From: Zunongwangia endophytica
GTDB lineage: Bacteria > Bacteroidota > Bacteroidia > Flavobacteriales > Flavobacteriaceae
Assembly (NCBI RefSeq): GCF_030409505.1
Contig: NZ_JAUFPZ010000002.1
Span: forward strand, 3,107,501 to 3,171,500
Reading direction: 5' to 3'
Length of the DNA: 64,000 bases
The first letter of the stretch is position 1, and each line of letters starts with the position of its first letter. The translations under genes and the position numbers were made by a program. Shown here piece by piece: positions 55,734 to 64,000 of the stretch. The notes under the pieces are model-generated. The model saw only the letters and a list, made by a program, of their open reading frames with translations, was not told the origin of the DNA and ran no database searches.

Positions 55734-56046
55734 ATTCGTCAAAAAATGTCAGGTCTTTATGCCTTTCGTTAAAAATTTAATTCTTCTTGCAAGAAACTAA
55801 ATTTCTGAAAAATAAAAGTATATAAAAAATCTAGTTTAGAAAAGACTTAATGTAAAATTTTAATTAAGATGTTTTGTTTTATTAAATTTTGTAGATTTAT
55901 ATGAATTAATAAAGGTTATTTCTTATAAATAATATCATTTTACAATGCATCTTTTTTATATGCGTTGTTATTTTTGATAGTAATGTGGCTTATTGCCTAT
56001 ATTTTGGATAAAAAGAAAATTTATATAAAAGTTTAAATCTAAACTA
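55734..56046. promoter_or_regulatory. Shared divergent control region of the ROK operon and the GH3 gene
   Basis: These 313 AT-rich bp have no coding potential. I do not see a clean TAnnTTTG box or clear operator palindrome, but the back-to-back layout makes it the likely binding region of the ROK regulator. Confidence 0.4.
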
Positions 56047-58995
56047 ATGCGACTATTTTCCCTAAGAAGTGTAATTCTTTGCTCTATTGTTTTCTGCGGA
56101 ATACAATGGAGTTCCTTTGCGCAGCAACAACCTGAGTTTTTAGAATATACCAATAGTAAATGGGTAGATTCTGTGATGCAGCAATTAAGCCCCAATGAGC
56201 GGGTTGCTCAACTTATAATGGTGGCAGCCTATTCTAATCGAGATTCGCAACATAAGAATGAAATTCTAAAACTGGTTAAGGAACAGAAAATCGGGGGACT
56301 CATTTTCTTCCAGGGAACTGCAAAAAAGCAGGTAGAATTGATGAATGATTATCAATTAGTTTCAGATGTGCCATTATTAGGAGCCATTGATGCAGAGTGG
56401 GGATTGGGAATGCGACTGGATAATACCATCAGTTTCCCGTACCAAATGGCATTAGGAGCGATAGAAGATGATACGCTTTTGTATAAAATGGGAGAAGAAG
56501 TAGCGCGCCAAGTAAAACGTACAGGTTTACACATGAATTTTGCTCCTGTGGTCGACGTTAATAATAACCCGAATAATCCGGTAATTAATTATAGAAGTTT
56601 TGGCGAGAATAAAATAAAGGTTGCTGAAAAAGGTATTGCTTATATGAAAGGAATGCAAGACCAAAAGATATTGACCACAGCAAAGCATTTTCCCGGTCAT
56701 GGCGACACCGATACCGATTCGCATAAAGCCTTGCCACAAATAAACCATCCCTTCACAAGGCTAGATACTTTAGAGATGTATCCTTTTAAGAAATTAATCG
56801 ATGCTGGTGTTGGCGGGGTAATGGTGGCGCATTTAAATATTCCGGCGCTGGATAGTAGCGGTGTGCCTTCAACGTTATCCAAAAAGATTATCAGCGGAAT
56901 TTTAAAAGAAAAATTAGGTTTTAAAGGCTTGATCGTTACCGATGCGATGAATATGAAAGGTGTAACTACCGGAAACCAACCCGGTGTTGTCGATAAAAAA
57001 GCCATTATCGCCGGAAACGATTTATTAGAATTTACCGAGGATGTGCCTAAAGCTATTGCTGAAGTTCGAAAAGCGATAAATCAGGGTATTATTTCTCAGG
57101 CAGCTATCGATGAAAAATGTCGAAAAGTACTTGCGGTAAAACAATGGGTAGGCTTAAATAATTATGAACCGCTAAAAACGGCCAATATTGATAAAGAGCT
57201 GAATAACTCGCATGCCAAATATCTTCAGCAGAAATTAGTCGAAAAATCGCTGACGGTTTTGAAGAATGACGAGGAAATGATTCCGCTTCGCAGATTAGAT
57301 ACTTTGAAAATAGCAAGTATTTCAATAGGAGCAGAGAAGCAAACCGAATTTCAGAAAAGTTTAGGCTGGTATACCAAAATCGATCATTTTCAGATAAAAA
57401 ATAAGGCGACGGCCAGTCAGATTTCAGCATTAAAAAAGAAATTGAAGAATTATAATGTGGTCATTGCAGGACTTCACGATCATAGTCGATTTCCTCGAAA
57501 TGTTATTCGGTATTCCGATCAGGTTTTAAAATTTATTGCTGAAATTACCCAAGATGAACATACTATTTTTAGTGTTTTCAAAAATCCATATTCGTTAAAT
57601 AAGATCAATAAAATTGAAGAAGCTTCCGTGTTAATTGAAGCCTATCAAGATTCCGAACTAACGCAGCAAAAAGCAGCACAGCTTATTTTTGGAGGATTTA
57701 AAGCAGATGGTAAACTTCCGGTTAGTGTAGGGAAAAAATTTAAGGCCGGCGATGGTTTAGAAACTTCAGAAAAAATCAGATTTTCGTACACGAGACCAGA
57801 AGATGCCGGGATGAATGCTGATTTTCTACAAAACGGTATCGATTCTTTAATGCATCAAGCTATTAATGCAAAGGCGATTCCGGGTGGTGTCGTTTTGGTC
57901 GCGAAAGATGAAAAAATTGTATTTCAGAAAGCTTATGGTTTACATAAGTATAGCGATACCATTAAAGTTAAGGCATCAGATTTATATGATTTAGCTTCGG
58001 TAACAAAAGTTTCTTCAGCGTTACCGGCTTTAATGAAGTTGCATGACGAAGGAAAGTTTAGTTTAGAAGATGGGATTGATGACTATTTGCCGTATTTCAA
58101 AAACTCAAATAAAGCAGGAATTCCGTTTCAGCAAATATTCGCACATCAGGCGCGATTTAAACCCTGGATTGCCTATTGGCAAAATACACTACGGAAGAAC
58201 GGAAGCTATAAATGGAATACGTTTAAAAAAGATTCTTCAGCACGTTTTCCTATAAAAATTAGTGACAACATGTGGCTTCATCGCAATTACAAAAAGAAAA
58301 TTTATAAAGCCATTAAAAAGTCGCCACTAGAAGACAAAGCTGAATATAAATATTCTGGGCTTGCTTTTTATTTGCTTCCGCAGATCGTAGAAAATATAAG
58401 TGGTGAAGACTATAGAACGTATTTAAATGAAAATTTTTATTCCAAATTAGGAGCAACAACTTTAGGCTACAAGCCTACTGAAGATTTTCCTGTTACTAGA
58501 ATTGTACCTACAGAGAACGATTTTGCATTTAGACATGAACCAATACACGGAAGTGTGCACGATGAAGGAGCCATTATGATGGGTGGAGTTTCTGCTAATG
58601 CCGGTCTTTTTTCGAATGCGAACGATTTGGCTAAGTTGATGCAGATGTATTTAAATATGGGAAAATATGGAGGAGAGCGTTATATCGAAGAGCAAACTTT
58701 TAAAGAATGGACAAAAACGCAGTTTCCAGATAATAATAATCGTCGCGCTATAGCATTTGATAAACCGAATTTAGAATATCAGGGTTTAGATAATAATACG
58801 GCAAAAGATGCGAGTACAAAAAGTTTTGGACACACGGGATTTACAGGGACAATGGTTTGGATGGATCCTGCTGAAAATCTACTTTTTGTTTTTTTATCAA
58901 ACCGAGTTTTACCTTCCCGCGAGAACCGCAGATTATACACTTTAAATACGCGTACGCAAATGCAACAAGTGTTGTATGATGCTATAAAAAATTAG
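56047..58995 (+). CDS. GH3 beta-N-acetylglucosaminidase (NagZ-type) fused to a class C beta-lactamase-like domain
   Basis: The product has 982 residues. A signal peptide (to about 25) is followed by a GH3 domain (about 35-370) with the NagZ Asp-His motif KHFPGHGDTDTDSH (about 216-229) and nucleophile Asp in VTDAMNMKG. A GH3 C-like domain (about 390-570) leads to a serine hydrolase domain (about 595-980) with SVTK (Ser651), a YSG motif and HTG. The first half should release GlcNAc from GlcNAc-MurNAc-peptide. The second resembles DD-peptidases and beta-lactamases and may act on the stem peptide. Both active sites look intact. Confidence 0.93.
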   Translation: MRLFSLRSVILCSIVFCGIQWSSFAQQQPEFLEYTNSKWVDSVMQQLSPNERVAQLIMVAAYSNRDSQHKNEILKLVKEQKIGGLIFFQGTAKKQVELMNDYQLVSDVPLLGAIDAEWGLGMRLDNTISFPYQMALGAIEDDTLLYKMGEEVARQVKRTGLHMNFAPVVDVNNNPNNPVINYRSFGENKIKVAEKGIAYMKGMQDQKILTTAKHFPGHGDTDTDSHKALPQINHPFTRLDTLEMYPFKKLIDAGVGGVMVAHLNIPALDSSGVPSTLSKKIISGILKEKLGFKGLIVTDAMNMKGVTTGNQPGVVDKKAIIAGNDLLEFTEDVPKAIAEVRKAINQGIISQAAIDEKCRKVLAVKQWVGLNNYEPLKTANIDKELNNSHAKYLQQKLVEKSLTVLKNDEEMIPLRRLDTLKIASISIGAEKQTEFQKSLGWYTKIDHFQIKNKATASQISALKKKLKNYNVVIAGLHDHSRFPRNVIRYSDQVLKFIAEITQDEHTIFSVFKNPYSLNKINKIEEASVLIEAYQDSELTQQKAAQLIFGGFKADGKLPVSVGKKFKAGDGLETSEKIRFSYTRPEDAGMNADFLQNGIDSLMHQAINAKAIPGGVVLVAKDEKIVFQKAYGLHKYSDTIKVKASDLYDLASVTKVSSALPALMKLHDEGKFSLEDGIDDYLPYFKNSNKAGIPFQQIFAHQARFKPWIAYWQNTLRKNGSYKWNTFKKDSSARFPIKISDNMWLHRNYKKKIYKAIKKSPLEDKAEYKYSGLAFYLLPQIVENISGEDYRTYLNENFYSKLGATTLGYKPTEDFPVTRIVPTENDFAFRHEPIHGSVHDEGAIMMGGVSANAGLFSNANDLAKLMQMYLNMGKYGGERYIEEQTFKEWTKTQFPDNNNRRAIAFDKPNLEYQGLDNNTAKDASTKSFGHTGFTGTMVWMDPAENLLFVFLSNRVLPSRENRRLYTLNTRTQMQQVLYDAIKN

Positions 58996-59045
58996 TTTAT
59001 TTTTAAAGAATTCTATGATTGGTTAGGTAATTACAGGTAAAAAAT

Positions 59046-59053
59046 TAAATTTG
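59046..59053 (+). promoter_or_regulatory. -7 promoter box for the outer-membrane barrel gene
   Basis: TAAATTTG matches TAnnTTTG, 29 nt before the ATG at 59083. Confidence 0.5.
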
Positions 59054-59082
59054 TTATTGATCTTCCATGAAAAAGAATTTGA

Positions 59083-61518
59083 ATGAACAAACTACTACAC
59101 TACCTACCTCTTACCCTTATTCTATTTATATCTAACCGTTTATTGTCTCAGCACGAAGTAAAGGGGCGTTTAATAGATGACCAAAACGAACCTATAAGTT
59201 TTGCGAATGTAATTTTAATGAATGCTGAAGATTCAACCACTGTAGTCAAAGGTGTTGTTTCTGAAGATGATGGGCGTTTTTCTATCAAAGAAGTTTCCGA
59301 TAATACCTATCTTCTAAAAGTTAGTTTTTTGGGTTATGCTGAATATTTGAAGCAGATCGAAGTTGCTGGAGATACCAATCTTGGTAAAATTGAAATGCAA
59401 GCATCTAATGCAAACTTAGGTGAAGTTACCGTAACTGCCAGAAAGCCTAGAATTGAAAGAAAGATCGACCGCATCTCTTTTAATGTAGAAAATTCAGTAA
59501 TCTCGAGTTTAAACACTTACGATATTTTAAAAAGAACACCGGGTGTAATTGTTACGCAGGGGCAACTATTGGTGAAAAACCGACCGGCAACGGTGTACAT
59601 CAACGATCGTAAAGTGTACCTATCTAGTGCAGAATTAGAACAATTATTATCTGGATTAAGTGGTGAAAATGTTCAATCTGTTGAGGTAATTACGACTCCG
59701 CCTGCAAAATATGATGCCGAAGGTAGCGGAGCTATTTTGAATATTGTGATGTCTAAAAATCCATCGATTGGTTATAAGGGAAGTTTAAATGCTTCCAATA
59801 CTATTGCTGTCGTTCCAAAATATAGTGTCGGGACAAGCCAATATTACAAAACCAATAATGTAAATGCGTTCGCCAGTTATAATTTTAATGCAAGGAATAT
59901 TTATAAGAATGATGAAAGTAATGTAACCTATTTTGAAACAGATGGTTCAGAAAACTCAACTTGGCTTGGCGATTTTGAGCGTGATACTAAAAACTATGCG
60001 CATAGCTTAAACACGATCTTAGATTTTACACTTTCAGAAAAAAGTAAATTAAGTTTAAGTGCCAATTTGTTATTTACGCCAAAAAACGATTCCGATTTAA
60101 ACGGAAGAACCAATATTTACGATCCTTCAGATAACTTAGATTTTTTATTTACGACTAATAGCCGAGTAGAAAATGAATCGAAAAATTTATTGTTTAATGC
60201 AGATTACTCTACAAGTTTGGGCGAAAATGGCGCAACTTTATCTGCACAGGCAAACTACATTCGGTATGACGATGATCAGGATCAGGATCTAAACACTACT
60301 TATTTTGACGGTAATGATGATGAGATTAGAAATAATATGATTTTCACTCAGGGCGTTCAAAATACAGATATTTACACCGGGCAAGTAGATATTTCAGCAA
60401 ATATGGGAAGTTTGCCAATAGAAACCGGGTTAAAATATTCTGGAATAACGTCTAATAGCGCATTAGATTTTTATAATAAAAGTTTGGCCACCCAGGTTGG
60501 CGATTTATCTGATGCTTTCGATTACGATGAAAATATTTATGCCGCTTATTTTAGTACTGCTAAAGATTTGGGAAATTGGAGTTTAAAGGCTGGTCTACGC
60601 GGAGAGTACACCGATATTACCGGAATTTCTGATCAAAACGGTTTGGTAAACGATCAGGATTACTTTCAATTGTTCCCAACCTTTTATGCCATGCGCAGCC
60701 TGGGAGAGTCTAATTCAATTAGTTTAGAGTATAACCGAAGAATTGAAAGACCAAGATTTCAGAGTTTAAATCCTTTTCAATATTTTATTAACGAGAATAA
60801 TGTAAAAGAAGGAAATCCTAGCTTGGTGCCGGGAATTGCAAATAAGGTGACACTTAATTATACCTATAAAAGTTTTCTGTTTTTTGATTTGTACTGGGAT
60901 CGTGTAGATAATTCACCTTCAGTTTTGTCATTTCAGGATAACCAATATAACATTTTAAGAACTTTAAATGATAATTTAGATTATACTCAGCAATTCAGCT
61001 TAGATATCACTTACGCCAATTACGTAACCAACTGGTACTATCTTTACGGATACGTTTCAGCATTTTATATGGAGAACCAGCTTTATGCACGAGAAAGCGC
61101 TGCGGAAACCTACAAAATCGACACTTTAAGTACCTTTTTGAACATCGCGAACTATTTTTACTTTGGAAGCGATGGCACTTTTAGCGGAAATATAAATACA
61201 TATTTTCTTCCTAATATTTTGGCGGGTTCTTATAAATATGAAGATCCGCAATTTGGTTTAGATATCGGTTTGCGAAAAACCTTTATGAATAAGAAAATTT
61301 CAGTGGCTATAAATGCTGAAGACTTGTTTAGAACCATGAATATTCCATTACAAAGTCAGTATTTAAATCAGGACAACGGATTTTATGCGATTTCTGAAAC
61401 AAGAAGAGTTACCTTCAGTTTGCGTTATAACTTCGGAAACTTCAGATTAAATGATAACAGTCGTGCGGTTAATGCTGAAGAGGAAAACCGACTTAAGGAG
61501 CGACAGGTTTTAGATTAA
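59083..61518 (+). CDS. Outer membrane beta-barrel protein, TonB-receptor-like (OMP_b-brl_3)
   Basis: The product has 811 residues. A signal peptide (to about 22) is followed by a carboxypeptidase-regulatory-like domain (about 25-105, HEVKGRLIDDQNEPISFAN), a plug-like part (about 115-225, with LLVKNRPATVYINDRKVYLSS) and a barrel with a late conserved RRVTFSLRYNFG strand. Such proteins resemble TonB receptors but often lack a known ligand. It is a single gene in the same direction as the GH3 fusion, without a SusD partner. Confidence 0.88.
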   Translation: MNKLLHYLPLTLILFISNRLLSQHEVKGRLIDDQNEPISFANVILMNAEDSTTVVKGVVSEDDGRFSIKEVSDNTYLLKVSFLGYAEYLKQIEVAGDTNLGKIEMQASNANLGEVTVTARKPRIERKIDRISFNVENSVISSLNTYDILKRTPGVIVTQGQLLVKNRPATVYINDRKVYLSSAELEQLLSGLSGENVQSVEVITTPPAKYDAEGSGAILNIVMSKNPSIGYKGSLNASNTIAVVPKYSVGTSQYYKTNNVNAFASYNFNARNIYKNDESNVTYFETDGSENSTWLGDFERDTKNYAHSLNTILDFTLSEKSKLSLSANLLFTPKNDSDLNGRTNIYDPSDNLDFLFTTNSRVENESKNLLFNADYSTSLGENGATLSAQANYIRYDDDQDQDLNTTYFDGNDDEIRNNMIFTQGVQNTDIYTGQVDISANMGSLPIETGLKYSGITSNSALDFYNKSLATQVGDLSDAFDYDENIYAAYFSTAKDLGNWSLKAGLRGEYTDITGISDQNGLVNDQDYFQLFPTFYAMRSLGESNSISLEYNRRIERPRFQSLNPFQYFINENNVKEGNPSLVPGIANKVTLNYTYKSFLFFDLYWDRVDNSPSVLSFQDNQYNILRTLNDNLDYTQQFSLDITYANYVTNWYYLYGYVSAFYMENQLYARESAAETYKIDTLSTFLNIANYFYFGSDGTFSGNINTYFLPNILAGSYKYEDPQFGLDIGLRKTFMNKKISVAINAEDLFRTMNIPLQSQYLNQDNGFYAISETRRVTFSLRYNFGNFRLNDNSRAVNAEEENRLKERQVLD

Positions 61519-61663
61519 TGAATGAACGAGAACAATAATTACATTCGATTTTGCTCATTTTGAAGTATAATTTTTCTGAAGTATATAGCTTGCCTGAAAT
61601 ATGTAGCATAACTCACATTTTCAGGTAGTTTGCATGAATTTTAAATTCTTCAATCTTATTTAC

Positions 61664-61671
61664 TAATTTTG
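61664..61671 (+). promoter_or_regulatory. -7 promoter box for the dus gene
   Basis: TAATTTTG matches TAnnTTTG, 21 nt before the GTG at 61693. Confidence 0.5.
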
Positions 61672-61692
61672 CACTTTCTAAAATAAAAGATT

Positions 61693-62685
61693 GTGTCGAA
61701 AATAGGAGATATAGATGTAGGAGAGTTTCCATTGTTGCTAGCACCAATGGAAGATGTGAGTGATCCACCGTTTAGAGCGTTGTGCAAAGAACAAGGCGCT
61801 GATGTGGTGTATACTGAATTTATCTCTTCTGAAGGGTTGATTAGAGATGCTGCCAAAAGTGTAATGAAACTGGATATTTACGAGAAAGAACGTCCCGTTG
61901 GCATTCAGATCTTTGGAGCAAATCTAGAATCGATGTTAGAATCTGTGGCGATCGTAGAAAAATCGGGACCAGATATTATCGATATCAACTTTGGATGTCC
62001 TGTAAAAAAAGTAGTTTCTAAAGGTGCTGGTGCCGGGATTTTAAAAGATGTAGACCTTATGGTTTCGTTAACCGAAGCTATGGTAAAACATACCAATTTA
62101 CCGGTAACCGTAAAGACGCGTTTGGGTTGGGATCACGATTCGATTAAAATTCTTGAAGTTGCAGAGCGTTTACAAGATGTGGGCTGTAAAGCGATTTCTA
62201 TTCACGGGCGTACCAGAGCACAGATGTATAAAGGTGAAGCCGACTGGAAACCTATTGCTGAGGTTAAAAACAATCCCCGAATGCATATTCCGGTGTTTGG
62301 AAACGGCGATGTAGATACGCCTGAAAAAGCGATGGAAATGCGTGATAAATACGGTTTGGACGGTGCGATGATAGGAAGAGCAAGTATAGGATATCCATGG
62401 TTTTTTAGAGAAGTAAAGCATTATTTTGAAACCGGAGAGCACTTAGCGCCACCCACTTTGCAAGAACGCGTAGAAGCTGCAAGGCGACATTTACAAATGT
62501 CAATTGATTGGAAGGGGGAGAAACTTGGCGTTTTTGAAACCAGAAGACATTATACAAACTACTTTAAAGGAATTCCGCATTTTAAAGATTACCGAATGAA
62601 AATGGTAACAAGCGACGATTCTGCCGATGTTTTTGCTGCTTTCGATGAGGTTGAACGCGAGTTCGCAGGTTACGAGTTTGGCTAG
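61693..62685 (+). CDS. dusB: tRNA-dihydrouridine synthase (DusB family)
   Basis: The product has 330 residues from a GTG start. The FMN-barrel motifs are APMEDVSDPPFRALC (about 17-31), the catalytic Cys in NFGCPVKKVVSKGAGAG (about 98-114), HGRTRAQMYKGEADW (about 175-189) and GNGDV. It reduces uridines in tRNA D loops with NADPH. The start is fixed by the -7 box just upstream and the family N-terminus MSKIGDIDVGEFPL. Which uridine it modifies is not readable from sequence alone. Confidence 0.92.
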   Translation: MSKIGDIDVGEFPLLLAPMEDVSDPPFRALCKEQGADVVYTEFISSEGLIRDAAKSVMKLDIYEKERPVGIQIFGANLESMLESVAIVEKSGPDIIDINFGCPVKKVVSKGAGAGILKDVDLMVSLTEAMVKHTNLPVTVKTRLGWDHDSIKILEVAERLQDVGCKAISIHGRTRAQMYKGEADWKPIAEVKNNPRMHIPVFGNGDVDTPEKAMEMRDKYGLDGAMIGRASIGYPWFFREVKHYFETGEHLAPPTLQERVEAARRHLQMSIDWKGEKLGVFETRRHYTNYFKGIPHFKDYRMKMVTSDDSADVFAAFDEVEREFAGYEFG

Positions 62686-63017
62686 TAGAAAGAATGTAGA
62701 CTTTAGATCGCTTCGCTGATAGACTTTAGAGTTTAGAACATAGAAAATAGACTAGGGAAAATATACAGATCTATAAATCAGGATTAAAATGTTGAATTTT
62801 AATTGCTGGATTTTGAATATTGAATTAAAAAGATGTCACTTCGAGTTATTTTATTGAAGTGATAACGGAGCTAAAATTCTATCGAGAAGCGGTATTTATA
62901 TTTAATAAATTCTCGAAATTCAGAATCAAGATTGCACAATTTGGGAGATAATTTTTTTCTGAAAGCTGAGCGTTAATATCTGACAGCTTCTGAAGACTGC
63001 CTACTAGCTACTGAGGA
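62686..63017. repeat. 332-bp gene-free stretch of decayed repeats
   Basis: No coding frame. AAATCAGGATTAAAATGTTGAATTTT (62777-62800 and around) resembles the reverse complement of the repeat unit at 51466-51506, and TGTCACTTCGAG (62835-62846) is the reverse form of the CTCGAAGTGAC-like elements. TTAATATCTGACAGCTTCT (62974-62992) echoes 51090-51105. The flanking genes converge, as in the other repeat gap. Confidence 0.55.
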
Positions 63018-64000
63018 TTATTCTTCCAAGGCTTTTTTACTTCTTCCAGCGGCGAGAAAAGATGCGAATAAACCTAATATTCCAATCGTGAGTATTACCG
63101 TTAAAATATTGCTAATTTCAATACTTACCGGGTATGGTAGGCTGGGAGTGATCATTACCAGATCGAATTGCATTTGTAAGTAGATAAGAAGCAGTGAGAA
63201 TATTAGTCCGATACCGCCGCCAATGGTACACATCAACATTCCCTGAGTAAAGAAGATATTTTTAATTTGTTTGGGTGTTGCTCCAAGGCTTTGCAGCGTT
63301 TTTATATTGCTTTTTTTATCCAGAATCACCATAATTATTGAACCTACTACGTTGAAAAGTGCAATAATTAGTACTAATGTAAAAATTAAGTATACCGCTA
63401 AATTCTCGGTATTGAGCATTTTATAGAGTACTTCATTTAGCTGTGCCCGAGTTCTTATTTCAACATTATCGCCAAAAAACTTCAGAATATGCTCTTTTAG
63501 AGTTTCTTCGTCAGCTTCCGAAGTCATTTTAATTTCTATAGCGCTATAGGTGTTTTCATCTAAGTTCAATAGACTTTGTGCAAAGTTGATATTAGAAAAA
63601 ATATATTTCCCGTTAAGATCTGAATTGATGTTGTAGATACCACTAACGATAACACTTTTTTGATTAAAAGCATCTGCCGGATTTGTAATTTGTCCTTTAC
63701 CTGGTTTAGGAACTAACAAGCGCATTAAGTGATTATAATTGAATATTCCGGGATTTAGTTTTCTCGAAATATCGGCTCCGATCACCACCTGAGGTTCAGA
63801 AGAAGTAAACCAAGTACCATCTACCGAACTGTCGATTTGTGTGACCTGCTGGTAACGCTCATCCACACCCTTAATAAAAGCCCAGGCCGTTTTTTCCTGA
63901 TACTCTAAGAAAACACGCTCTTCGATAGTTTTCGTGTAGTTGGCAATTCCGTCGATATTACTGAAATCGTCCTCCTGATCTTTAGAAAATGTAATCGTTT
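63018..64000 (-). CDS. FtsX/LolE-type ABC transporter permease, C-terminal part, cut by window edge
   Basis: The minus-strand frame is open from base 64000 down to the stop at 63018, giving at least 327 residues. The GTG at 63866 is internal. A periplasmic domain is followed by three transmembrane helices near the end and the FtsX motif LGATPKQIKNIFFTQGM. Members include lipoprotein-releasing LolC/E and MacB permeases. The start and the partner ATPase gene are outside the window, so the substrate stays open. A LolE-like lipoprotein-release role is plausible given the partner-domain layout. Confidence 0.85.
   Translation of the reverse strand, partial: TITFSKDQEDDFSNIDGIANYTKTIEERVFLEYQEKTAWAFIKGVDERYQQVTQIDSSVDGTWFTSSEPQVVIGADISRKLNPGIFNYNHLMRLLVPKPGKGQITNPADAFNQKSVIVSGIYNINSDLNGKYIFSNINFAQSLLNLDENTYSAIEIKMTSEADEETLKEHILKFFGDNVEIRTRAQLNEVLYKMLNTENLAVYLIFTLVLIIALFNVVGSIIMVILDKKSNIKTLQSLGATPKQIKNIFFTQGMLMCTIGGGIGLIFSLLLIYLQMQFDLVMITPSLPYPVSIEISNILTVILTIGILGLFASFLAAGRSKKALEE

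Noticed and set aside
61593..61625. CCTGAAA...TTTCAGG hairpin after the outer-membrane barrel gene
   Set aside because: Short stem, large loop and no T-run; too weak to call a terminator.

Overview
The window reads as a chromosomal segment from an AT-rich marine-type member of the Bacteroidota, most likely Flavobacteriaceae. The evidence is a SusC/SusD pair, several TonB-dependent outer-membrane proteins, many short lipoproteins with Bacteroidota-style signal peptides, DUF4175 and head-GIN proteins, almost no Shine-Dalgarno sequences, and repeated TAnnTTTG (-7) promoter boxes just upstream of genes. A genus near Zunongwangia, Gramella or Salegentibacter is a guess. I see no prophage, insertion sequence, CRISPR array or rRNA operon.

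Left part (1-28.4 kb) is mainly housekeeping. In order it holds the 5' end of mnmG, ybeY with a parS-like 20-bp palindrome inside its last codons, a DUF4175 membrane protein, gltX, a small YtxH/holin-like membrane triad, glnS divergent from folB, tRNA-Cys, and an rnr operon. A 532-bp non-coding gap follows at 13.76-14.29 kb with three DnaA-box-like sequences, which is a good candidate for the chromosomal origin. After it come rpiB, a GNAT gene, rnpA-ctpA, a D-2-hydroxyacid dehydrogenase, an operon of an MBL hydrolase, a subtilase lipoprotein and an M1 peptidase, then a CPA1 antiporter, yebC, a lipocalin-like lipoprotein and lepA. Genes just left of the gap point mostly left. From 28.8 kb onward they point mostly right, as expected near an origin.

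Right part (28.8-59 kb) looks like a large, spread-out peptidoglycan (murein) and amino-sugar salvage region. It has a FHS-type MFS sugar transporter, a GH20 hexosaminidase, MurQ, a DeoR regulator, a SusC/SusD pair, a DUF187 (GHL10, DigH-like) glycosidase, an L-Ala-D/L-Glu-type epimerase, an SH3-NlpC/P60 lipoprotein, Lgt, a gamma-glutamyltransferase with a TonB receptor, an AmiD-like amidase lipoprotein, a NagB-LmbE fusion, a ROK regulator and a GH3 (NagZ-type)-beta-lactamase fusion. Together these could strip peptide from glycan, cut the glycan, move products across the outer and inner membranes, and feed GlcNAc/MurNAc phosphates into central metabolism and peptides into amino-acid pools. The combination with a SusCD pair is the most interesting biology in the window. 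No MurNAc kinase, NagK or NagA is visible here.

The right end holds an outer-membrane beta-barrel protein, a dus-family tRNA-dihydrouridine synthase and a partial FtsX/LolE-type permease. Two gaps (50.95-51.53 kb and 62.69-63.02 kb) carry decayed copies of the same interspersed repeat family.
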